From assembly GCA_003561145.1 (NCBI GenBank), contig PWXL01000258.1:1-7609 (forward strand): a DNA stretch of 7,609 nucleotides. Reading direction: 5' to 3'. Below, piece by piece: positions 1-5,494 of this stretch. Both the position numbers and the translations under genes were made by a program. The DNA is from Candidatus Atribacteria bacterium. Its GTDB lineage: Bacteria; Atribacterota; Atribacteria; Atribacterales; Atribacteraceae. Every line of letters starts with the position of its first letter. Positions within the stretch are counted from its first letter, which is position 1. Under the pieces are notes generated by a model. The model ran no database searches, had not been told where the DNA came from, and saw nothing but the letters and a program-made list of their open reading frames with translations.

Positions 1-1202
1 CCCGCCTGGTTTCGGGCAAACTCAATGACGGCTGCGTGCATGCCCAGACAAATTCCAAAGAAAGGGACATGGTTTTCACGCGCGAAACGCGCCGCACGGA
101 TTTTTCCCTCAATTCCTCTTTGCCCGAATCCTCCCGGAACCAGGATACCATCCAAATCCTCCAATATAAGTGACGGTTCTACGGACTGCAGTTTTTCGGC
201 CTCTACGGATCGAACCCTGACTCGCAAACCATATAATGCCCCACTATGATTCAGTGCTTCACAAATGCTGAGATAAGCGTCCTTCGATGCTACATATTTC
301 CCTACTACGCCAATACGTATTTCCTCACGGGGGTGAGTAATTTTTTCTACAATTTTCTTCCATTCCTCAAGGTTTGAAAGGCCGTTTTCCATGCGCATCC
401 TATCGGTTATAAGGTCTCCTACTCCCTTCTCTTCCAGAACCAAGGGAACCTGGTAAATTGAATCCACATTCATCACTGGAATGATGGCTTCTCTTTCAAG
501 GTCGCAAAAAAGAGCGATCTTGGATACCACATCGGAGGTAATGGTGCGTGAAGAACGGCATACAATCATATCAGGTTGAATGCCTATACTCCGCAATTCC
601 TTGACAGAATGCTGAGTGGGCTTGGATTTGAGCTCGCCTGCCGCCTCCAGGTAGGGAATAAGGGTTACGTGGATATAAAAACAATGAGACCTTCCGATAT
701 CATTTTTTATTTGTCGTATAGCCTCCATAAAGGGAAGACTTTCAATATCACCCACCGTACCACCGATCTCCACAACGGAAACATCCGCTCCTGAATCTTC
801 TTGTAAGCGGAAAATTTCCTCCTTTATCTGGTTTGTTATGTGGGGAATCACCTGGACAGTGGCTCCTAAATAATCACCCTTTCTTTCTCGGGCTATCACT
901 GAATTATATATTTTACCGGTGGTTATATTACTGTCACGGGAGAGCTCTTCGTCGATAAACCTTTCATAGTGACCGAGATCAAGATCGGTTTCTCCCCCAT
1001 CACGGGTAACGAATACTTCTCCATGCTGATAGGGATTCATGGTCCCTGCATCTACGTTGATGTATGGATCAAACTTTTGCATGGTCACATTCCATCCCCG
1101 GCTTTTTAAGATCCTCCCTATGGAAGCAGCTGTAATTCCTTTACCCAGTGAGGAAGTAACCCCTCCGGTCACAAAAATAAACTTCCCCCGTTTATTCGTC
1201 AT
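1..1202 (-). CDS. pyrG: CTP synthase (glutamine-hydrolysing), 3' end outside window
   Basis: PyrG converts UTP to CTP using ATP and glutamine, the last step of de novo pyrimidine nucleotide synthesis, in the cytoplasm. The frame is open from the ATG at 1200-1202 to the window edge, giving 400 codons of a protein usually about 535 residues long. The N-terminal amidoligase domain shows the P-loop-like GGVTSSLGKG (residues 13-22, K21), then GTMNPYQHGEVFVTRDGGE, VVEIGGTVGDIESLPF and GELKSKPTQHSVKELR, all PyrG hallmarks. The glutamine amidotransferase domain has begun: VPGGFGQRG and the nucleophile elbow FGICLGMH with Cys385. The residue after GM is His where Gln is usual. The start is fixed by the ribosome-binding site GAGGAGGAGA at 1211-1220, which overlaps the argS stop codon, so pyrG is almost certainly cotranscribed and coupled with argS. 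The catalytic His and Glu of the amidotransferase lie outside the window. Identification is very secure. Confidence 0.97.
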   Translation of the reverse strand, partial: MTNKRGKFIFVTGGVTSSLGKGITAASIGRILKSRGWNVTMQKFDPYINVDAGTMNPYQHGEVFVTRDGGETDLDLGHYERFIDEELSRDSNITTGKIYNSVIARERKGDYLGATVQVIPHITNQIKEEIFRLQEDSGADVSVVEIGGTVGDIESLPFMEAIRQIKNDIGRSHCFYIHVTLIPYLEAAGELKSKPTQHSVKELRSIGIQPDMIVCRSSRTITSDVVSKIALFCDLEREAIIPVMNVDSIYQVPLVLEEKGVGDLITDRMRMENGLSNLEEWKKIVEKITHPREEIRIGVVGKYVASKDAYLSICEALNHSGALYGLRVRVRSVEAEKLQSVEPSLILEDLDGILVPGGFGQRGIEGKIRAARFARENHVPFFGICLGMHAAVIEFARNQA

Positions 1203-1218
1203 ATATCAATTCTCCTCC

Positions 1219-2883
1219 TCACATGGTTTGGGGAGCAGTGATACCCAACAATGACAGTCCATTACGCAAAACACTGCGGATAGCCAAACAATAACGTAGA
1301 CGCATGGCTGTTCTCTCAGGCTCGCTCTGGTCAAGAATGCGGTGATGGTTGTAAAAAGCGTGAAAAGCTCCTGCCAGATCATGAAGATAATTACATATCA
1401 GGTATGGTTGACCTTGCTGCGCACTCTTGCGCACGATCTCCGGAAAGTAGACTGCTTTTTTCACCAATTCCTTTTCCCGCTCACCATGAAACACATAGCG
1501 GGTTTTCAAGGGACGCTCGGGATCCAATCCCATTTTTCGGGCTTCCCGAAATACTGATGCAATACGGGCATGTGCATATTGAACATAGTATACAGGGTTA
1601 TCCATGGAATGTTTTTTGGCTTCTTCTATATCAAACTCAAGATGGGTTGCGGGATCCCGCATCAGGAAATAGTAGCGGGCAACATCGGTTCCCACTTCAT
1701 CGATCAGGTTCCTGAGAGGGATAAACTCACCCTGGCGGGTCGACATCCTTTCCGGTTGGCCTTTTCGCAGCAAAGTTACAAACTGTACGATATAAATTTC
1801 CAAAAAGTTTTCGGGTAACCCGAGTGCATGCATGGAGGCTCTCATGCGTGGTATGTATCCGTGATGGTCGGCTCCCCATACATCGATCACCCGCTGAAAT
1901 CCCCGCTTCCACTTATTCCAATGATAGGCAATATCCGAGGTAAAATAGGTCGGAGAGCCATTTTCCCTCACCAGCACACGGTCTTTATCGTCTCCCCACC
2001 TGGTCGTTTCCAGCCACAAGGCACCGTCTTTTTCGAATGTGTGTTGCTGATCACGCAAACGATCCAGGGCTCCTTCCACTTCTCCATTTTCATAGAGAGT
2101 ACGCTCGCTGAACCAATGATCAAAGGTGACTCGAAAGTCTTCCAAGTCTCCGCGGATAGATAAAAGGATCTTGTCAACGGCATATTGCCGGAAGAAAGCA
2201 TTCCTGTCTCTCTCTTCCATTTCAAGCAGGGTGTCTCCCCGTTCTTCCCTCAGCATGCGCGCAACCCCAATCAGGTATTCGCCATAATACCCCCCGGAAG
2301 GTATTTCCGCCTGCTTTCCTAAAAGTTCTCGATAACGAGCTTCCAAAGAGAGACCTAATACATCAATTTGTTTTCCCGCGTCATTGATATAGTATTCTTT
2401 TTCCACCGTATAGCCGGCACGCTTGAGTATTTTGGCAAGAGAATCTCCGAAAGCGGCACATTTGCCGTGACCAACATGCAGCGGCCCGGTTGGATTAACG
2501 CTTACAAACTCCACCTGAACCCGCTCGCCGTTCCCTATTGCTATTGTCCCGTATTCATCGCCTTCTTGCAGAACTTCTTCCAGGAAAGGCTCAAGAAAAA
2601 CATCTTCTAAAAATACATTGATAAAGCCCTTCCCAGCAACTTCCAGTTGCGCCTGTCCCCTGAAAACACTGGTGAGTGCTTCGAGTAATTCTTCCGCTAT
2701 TTCTTGAGGAGGTTTTCGCAACTTTTTTGATAAAATAAAAGCAAGGTTTGTCGCGTAATCTCCATGTTTTCTTTCACGGGTCTGGTCCACTGTAAATGGC
2801 ACTGCAGCAGGGCACTCCGGATACAGTTGGTGCAGAACCGACTTGATGCTTTCTCGAATACATTCTGTGATTAACCGGCTCAT
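1219..2883 (-). CDS. argS: Arginyl-tRNA synthetase
   Basis: ArgS is a class I aminoacyl-tRNA synthetase that attaches arginine to tRNA-Arg in the cytoplasm. The 554-residue product has the normal family length. It shows the Arg_tRNA_synt_N domain (about 5-95, including KHGDYATNLAF), and the class I HIGH signature as HVGH (136-139) within FVSVNPTGPLHVGHGK. It also has YYINDAGKQ (164-172), the GADHHGYIPRM block (337-347), and the KMSKS-equivalent RMSTRQGEF (379-387; KMSTRKG is the common form). The C-terminal DALR anticodon-binding domain starts near YVQYAHARI (433-441) and ends at LGITAPQTM. The ATG at 2881-2883 is preceded by GAGAGGG (2888-2894) at a good distance. pyrG follows with 16 bases between stop and start. 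Upstream is an AT-rich gap and then a small ORF. No T-box leader is evident in the roughly 90-base gap. The gene looks intact. Confidence 0.98.
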   Translation of the reverse strand: MSRLITECIRESIKSVLHQLYPECPAAVPFTVDQTRERKHGDYATNLAFILSKKLRKPPQEIAEELLEALTSVFRGQAQLEVAGKGFINVFLEDVFLEPFLEEVLQEGDEYGTIAIGNGERVQVEFVSVNPTGPLHVGHGKCAAFGDSLAKILKRAGYTVEKEYYINDAGKQIDVLGLSLEARYRELLGKQAEIPSGGYYGEYLIGVARMLREERGDTLLEMEERDRNAFFRQYAVDKILLSIRGDLEDFRVTFDHWFSERTLYENGEVEGALDRLRDQQHTFEKDGALWLETTRWGDDKDRVLVRENGSPTYFTSDIAYHWNKWKRGFQRVIDVWGADHHGYIPRMRASMHALGLPENFLEIYIVQFVTLLRKGQPERMSTRQGEFIPLRNLIDEVGTDVARYYFLMRDPATHLEFDIEEAKKHSMDNPVYYVQYAHARIASVFREARKMGLDPERPLKTRYVFHGEREKELVKKAVYFPEIVRKSAQQGQPYLICNYLHDLAGAFHAFYNHHRILDQSEPERTAMRLRYCLAIRSVLRNGLSLLGITAPQTM

Positions 2884-2972
2884 ATTACCCTCTCTATTAT
2901 CTCTAAGGTTCTCCGATCAAGAACATACATATACCGTATATATACCATTTTTAATAAGAAAAATAAAAAAAT
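2884..2972. other. AT-rich gap upstream of argS, probable promoter region
   Basis: These 89 bases separate the mini-protein stop from argS and are much richer in A+T than the flanking genes. On the minus strand there are tandem TATATA- and TATATG-like elements around 2930-2950 that could serve as -10 boxes. No convincing TTGACA-type -35 box sits at 16-18 bp, so I do not call a specific promoter. The last bases carry the argS ribosome-binding site. Confidence 0.4.
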
Positions 2973-3004
2973 TCACTCCGCCTTCGTACATTCTCGACAG
3001 GGCG
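2959..3004 (-). terminator. Possible weak intrinsic terminator after the mini-protein gene
   Basis: On the minus strand, CGCC (3001-3004) can pair with GGCG (2979-2982), with an inner TCG/CGA pairing and an 8-base loop. After a short gap comes a tract of mostly T (2959-2971). The stem is short and interrupted, and it lies inside the last codons of the mini-ORF. It could end part of the smpB-ssrA transcript before argS. The T-rich stretch could equally be part of the argS promoter region. Confidence 0.25.
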
Positions 3005-3077
3005 TTTCCCCTCCGTACTCCGGGGTATACTTGTGGATGAAAACCGGGCAAACTGTGCAGCCGTTATGATTGTTCAT
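2973..3077 (-). CDS. 34-aa four-cysteine (CxxC...CxxC) mini-protein, function unknown
   Basis: This is a short gene between ssrA and argS. Translation from the ATG at 3075-3077 gives 34 residues: it begins MNNHNGCTVCPVF and ends GGETPCRECTKAE, followed by TGA. Cys7/Cys10 and Cys27/Cys30 form two CxxC knuckles 16 residues apart, a spacing compatible with a zinc-ribbon or rubredoxin-like metal site. No membrane segment or signal peptide is visible. Support for expression comes from an AGGAG ribosome-binding site seven bases before the ATG, the position on the same strand as its neighbours, and a T-rich tract just after the stop. The frame stays open upstream, so a GTG at 3135-3137 could give a 54-residue form, but it has no Shine-Dalgarno. 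I do not recognise a named family. A metal-binding role is inferred only from the cysteine pattern, and chance occurrence cannot be excluded. Confidence 0.6.
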   Translation of the reverse strand: MNNHNGCTVCPVFIHKYTPEYGGETPCRECTKAE

Positions 3078-3083
3078 CAAGCC

Positions 3084-3108
3084 GCTCCTGCTGAAGAAGG
3101 CAGGGAGC
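3084..3108 (-). promoter_or_regulatory. Hairpin that encloses the Shine-Dalgarno of the mini-protein gene
   Basis: On the minus strand, GCTCCCTGC and GCAGGAGC pair over eight base pairs with one bulged C and an eight-base loop (CTTCTTCA). The 3' arm contains the AGGAG that lies seven bases before the mini-protein ATG at 3077. Folding would hide the ribosome-binding site. No T-run follows, so it does not look like an intrinsic terminator for ssrA. Regulation by this structure is an inference. Confidence 0.4.
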
Positions 3109-3157
3109 AAAACCTTTGCATTGGTCTCAAGAGACACGCTACTGCTTAAAAGAAATT

Positions 3158-3514
3158 TGGTGGAGGCGGCGGGAATCGAACCCGCGTCCGATACTCATGA
3201 ACAAAAAGAGCCTACGAGCGTAGCCCCGGTTTTCAAGTATTCGCCTTCCGTCTCTCCCTGAGGCCGGATAGACGGTCCGCTATCCCGGAAGAATCTCACC
3301 CCCGGTACCCGGGATATCCCAGGGGCCAGCCTGACATTGTGACACCCTTGCGAACTGTGCAGGCATGCAGTTCGCGGGCGTGCCGCTTAATTAAGCGGCA
3401 AGTGCCAGATTTTCGTTGGCGTTTGTTTTTTTCCACCTTTTTTACGAGACCCGGTGGAGACCTCGGCTCGCCTCTTTTTGTCCATCCGAGCACCGTCGAA
3501 ACCTGATCGCCCCC
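3158..3514 (-). ncRNA. ssrA: Transfer-messenger RNA (tmRNA), one-piece
   Basis: tmRNA acts with SmpB in trans-translation: it enters stalled ribosomes as an alanyl-tRNA mimic, then serves as mRNA for a degradation tag. The 5' end GGGGGCGATCAGGTTTCGAC matches the tmRNA consensus. The 3' end carries the T-arm GGGTTCGATTCCC and an encoded CCA (3158-3160). The first seven bases pair with the seven before ACCA (one G-U), giving a proper acceptor stem that fixes both ends. The 357-base length is typical. The tag frame encodes ANENLALAA, and the TAA falls in a perfect palindrome (TGCCGCTTAATTAAGCGGCA, 3381-3400), the expected stop-codon helix. Further hairpins, such as GCGAACTG...CAGTTCGC, fit the pseudoknot region. 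It begins 36 bases after the smpB stop, the common smpB-ssrA arrangement. Only a weak AATAAT -10-like box lies upstream, so cotranscription with smpB and processing is likely. Confidence 0.97.
3391..3420 (-). other. tmRNA proteolysis-tag reading frame (ANENLALAA, stop)
   Basis: The codons GCC AAC GAA AAT CTG GCA CTT GCC GCT TAA read ANENLALAA and stop. With the alanine brought by the tRNA part, the tag would be AANENLALAA. Its LAA ending is the degron recognised by ClpXP-type proteases. The resume codon is taken as GCC by analogy with other tmRNAs. The upstream codons (AAA ACA AAC) are also open, so the exact first codon is an inference. Confidence 0.85.
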
Positions 3515-3550
3515 AAATATTTATTCGGGCATTATTCATGTCCGGATGGT

Positions 3551-4000
3551 TTAGAAACGGTCCTGTATCGACCGTTCCATTTCACGGTGAATGTCCCGTT
3601 CCCGTATTTCTCTCCGTCGATCGTACACTTTCTTCGGTTTGACCAAGGCAAGCTCCACCTTGATCCTGTTCCGCTTATTCAAATATATTCTCAAAGGGAT
3701 TATTGTCAACCCCTTCTGTTCGGCCTGACTCCCCCACCGTACTATTTCCCTTTTGTGGAGCAGGAGCCTACGGGGCCTTTTCGGTTCATGGTTGTGTATA
3801 TTGCCGGAGTGGTAGGGTGAAATCTGCATCTGGTAGAGCCACATTTCACCACCTTCCGCACGAGCGAAAGCATCAGTCAGGTTCACACGGTGATCACGAA
3901 GAGATTTCACTTCTGTTCCCGTGAGCTCCAACCCGGATTCCAGTGTATCTAAAACTTCGTAAAGATGACGTGCTTTTCGATTGTGTGATATAAGTTTCAC
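3551..4000 (-). CDS. smpB: SsrA-binding protein SmpB
   Basis: SmpB is the small RNA-binding partner of tmRNA. It binds the tRNA-like domain and places its C-terminal tail in the empty mRNA channel of stalled ribosomes. The 149-residue product is full length for the family. Recognisable blocks are NRKARHLYEV (7-16), LTGTEVKSLRDHRVNL (26-41), WLYQMQISPY (54-63), GNIHNHEPKRPRRLLLHKREI (66-86) and IKVELALVKPKK (113-124). The tail is basic and helical, RRREIRERDIHREMER (128-143). The start is a GTG at 3998-4000; an in-frame TAA lies only a few codons upstream with no better start codon between. The ribosome-binding site (AAAGG) is weak and somewhat distant. ssrA follows 36 bases after the stop. 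The gene is driven by the promoter at 4083-4111 and diverges from the membrane/TPR gene. In many Bacillota rnr precedes smpB; here it does not. Confidence 0.97.
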   Translation of the reverse strand: MKLISHNRKARHLYEVLDTLESGLELTGTEVKSLRDHRVNLTDAFARAEGGEMWLYQMQISPYHSGNIHNHEPKRPRRLLLHKREIVRWGSQAEQKGLTIIPLRIYLNKRNRIKVELALVKPKKVYDRRREIRERDIHREMERSIQDRF

Positions 4001-4127
4001 GAATTTCAGAACCTTTTATAACAACCGGAGATAGTGTAGAATATTCCCCCGGTGTGTATGTATTAAGAAATGAGTACAAAGTAGTATATCACCGGCCGGT
4101 AGCCTTGCCAAGTGGCGCGGGAAGGAA
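4001..4127. other. Divergent intergenic region between smpB and the TPR membrane-protein gene
   Basis: The 127 bases hold the smpB promoter on the minus strand. For the plus-strand gene I see only a weak -10-like TAGAAT at 4037-4042, with no good -35 box at the right distance. An 8-base palindrome, ACCGGCCGGT without its ends, at 4092-4099 lies inside the smpB promoter spacer and could be an operator or just the spacer sequence. There is no other gene or repeat. Confidence 0.5.
4083..4111 (-). promoter_or_regulatory. Sigma-A-type promoter for smpB-ssrA
   Basis: On the minus strand, TTGGCA (4106-4111) and TATACT (4083-4088) are separated by exactly 17 bases, and TG lies one base before the -10 box (extended -10). 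This is five of six matches to each consensus hexamer. Transcription would start near 4075, leaving a leader of about 75 bases before the smpB GTG. The leader can form a small CCGG-based hairpin with G-U pairs. The -35 box lies just 17 bases from the start codon of the divergent gene. Confidence 0.75.
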
Positions 4128-5093
4128 GTGAAACATTTGCAAGAATCTCACCTTGTATCTCTGGATGAAATCCGTAAACGTATTGACGAATATGGTAAAA
4201 AAGTGGCGAACCTGCGTGATCAAAAGGGAAAAGAGATCGCGTTGTTGGAACTTCGGCAGTCTATTTACCATGGCCTCATGTACTATCGGGAGCGTGGTGC
4301 ATACCTTGATCCGGAAGACACTCGCCTGGGAAATCATGACATGGTCCTCAAAGGAAAGGCGCACATTTTCGTTCGGATGGCTGGTATGGCAGAATGTACC
4401 CGTGCCCGATCCCACATATCCCCCACCCCCGAGCAGTGGTGGTGGTGGCTTGATAAAAAAGTGGCGGAAAAAAATACCCAGCGCAGAAAAAAGAACCTTA
4501 TCACCGTGGGTACTGTCGTGGGAGTTCTGCTTGTATTCTATTTCGGGATCTTCAGGCTCCCACCCGATGAGAGGACCTATTATGATTCCATGAGTGCTAT
4601 CGAAAGCATCAGTCAAGAAGTGATAACACATCCCTCCACCACTGAACGGCTTGCTTTGCTGCAAGAGGCTTACTCGCTGAGCACGAATATGCAGGAGCTT
4701 TTTCCTGAACGCCACCCCTCATATATCATAGCGGGGGTAGTGGTGGAAAAAATGGAAAACCCGGATAAAGCCCGGGAATATTATGACAGGGCACGCGCGC
4801 TTATGGCATCGGAAGCTGATTTTCAGGTTGAACTGGCTTATTGGTTCCTGCACTTCGATGTATCCGGAAAAGCCCTCATGGTACTCAATGAAGTAGTGGA
4901 TACCGACCCTGATCACCTGAGAGCCTGGAATCTCCTGGGTACAATCCATGAGGTTGAACAGCGTATTCCACAAGCTATGCAAGCATATGAGCGGGTTTTG
5001 GAACTTGCCGAAGAACAGGATGTCGTAAGCTTGATTCCCATTACCCGGATGAAAATCGCCATGCTGCAGATGCAACTTCCCGGTTTTCAGTAA
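4128..5093 (+). CDS. Single-pass membrane protein with extracytoplasmic TPR-like domain, function unknown
   Basis: The 321-residue product has three parts. Residues 1-120 are charged and largely helical (QESHLVSLDEIRKRIDEYGK early on), with four consecutive tryptophans at 104-107 encoded by a TGG run. A basic RRKK (119-122) precedes a hydrophobic span, LITVGTVVGVLLVFYFGIF (about 124-142). By the positive-inside rule this places the N-domain in the cytoplasm and residues 145-321 outside. The outer part is helical and TPR-like: YIIAGVVVEKMENPDKAREYYDRARAL (199-225), a second weaker unit, and WNLLGTIHEVEQRIPQAMQAYERVLELA (267-294), close to the TPR consensus. The GTG start is uncertain: GGAAGGA sits almost on top of it, so the TTG at 4137 or an upstream start in the open frame (stop at 4071-4073) is possible. 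It is a lone plus-strand gene, divergent from smpB and convergent with the redox operon. No named family is recognised. A scaffold or envelope role is only a guess from the architecture. Confidence 0.85.
   Translation: MKHLQESHLVSLDEIRKRIDEYGKKVANLRDQKGKEIALLELRQSIYHGLMYYRERGAYLDPEDTRLGNHDMVLKGKAHIFVRMAGMAECTRARSHISPTPEQWWWWLDKKVAEKNTQRRKKNLITVGTVVGVLLVFYFGIFRLPPDERTYYDSMSAIESISQEVITHPSTTERLALLQEAYSLSTNMQELFPERHPSYIIAGVVVEKMENPDKAREYYDRARALMASEADFQVELAYWFLHFDVSGKALMVLNEVVDTDPDHLRAWNLLGTIHEVEQRIPQAMQAYERVLELAEEQDVVSLIPITRMKIAMLQMQLPGFQ
4436..4449 (+). repeat. TGG trinucleotide run inside the membrane-protein gene
   Basis: Four TGG codons in a row encode Trp-Trp-Trp-Trp, just before the transmembrane segment of the TPR protein, and a C-rich stretch (CCCCCACCCCC) lies a few bases upstream. 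The run is short. It may be an interfacial aromatic belt or a slippage-prone tract. Confidence 0.6.
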
Positions 5094-5116
5094 ACAATCA
5101 ATACAGGCAGAGAGGA

Positions 5117-5494
5117 TTACTGCACAGAGACATCACGGGTTGCCACTAAATCAACCTTTTCTCCCAGAAGGTTACGCTTGATGGTCTCACCCCTTCTCAC
5201 AGGAGCACTGACTTCCAATGCAGACAATGAATGCACCAACTCACGCATACGGTCACGAGGAAAGGGAAGGGAGGTTTTTACCGGCAGGCGGCGTATACTG
5301 CCGTTACGCACCTTGACGGTAGTCGCGACCACTCTTCGTGGATCGGTAGCCTCCACCTTTACATAGCGTTCGCCCCTCGGGCATTGTGCTCCACGGACAT
5401 GGTATGAACTGTTTTCACGCCTCACCACGGTATGACACCCCATTGGGCATGCCGTACAAATAATATCGTCAGATTCCTCGAATTGGTTCTCCAT
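5117..5494 (-). CDS. DUF1667 family four-cysteine protein, probable small subunit of a redox complex
   Basis: This 125-residue cytoplasmic protein has CTACPMGC (13-20) and AQCPRGERYVKVE (36-48), giving Cys13, Cys16, Cys20 and Cys38 (C-x2-C-x3-C-x17-C). That suggests a bound Fe-S cluster or zinc. Downstream are VVATTVKVRNG (55-64), LPVKTSLPFPRDRM (70-83) and the VSAPVRRGETIKRNLLGEKVDLVATRD block (95-121), the pattern I associate with DUF1667. Proteins of this family are typically encoded next to a GlpA-like dehydrogenase and a FAD/NAD oxidoreductase, as here. The start codon lies inside the end of the upstream gene (26-nt overlap, different frame), so translation is probably coupled. The local ribosome-binding site is weak (GGTAG). 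It is the last gene of the operon. A role in electron transfer within the complex is inferred, since the family has no firmly established activity that I know of. Confidence 0.92.
   Translation of the reverse strand: MENQFEESDDIICTACPMGCHTVVRRENSSYHVRGAQCPRGERYVKVEATDPRRVVATTVKVRNGSIRRLPVKTSLPFPRDRMRELVHSLSALEVSAPVRRGETIKRNLLGEKVDLVATRDVSVQ

Noticed and set aside
1404..2163. Several plus-strand ORFs of 80-110 codons across argS
   Set aside because: All are antisense to an intact, highly conserved argS.
3131..3142. GTCTCTTGAGAC inverted repeat just after tmRNA as the ssrA terminator
   Set aside because: Five-base arms with a two-base centre and no following T-run; too weak to call.
3070..3261. 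Plus-strand 63-codon ORF containing VEAAGIEPAS
   Set aside because: It is the antisense of the tmRNA 3' end. The T-arm and acceptor read backwards give this familiar spurious peptide.
3296..3493. Minus-strand 65-codon ORF with a basic sequence
   Set aside because: It lies entirely within tmRNA and is not in the tag frame.
4089..4715. Minus-strand 208-codon ORF opposite the TPR gene
   Set aside because: Its sequence (PPPPLLGGGG and similar) is the shadow of the TGG/C-rich coding strand. The plus strand shows a coherent TM segment and TPR-like helices.
5094..5116. Bidirectional terminator between the convergent genes
   Set aside because: Only 23 bases, with no inverted repeat or T-run visible.
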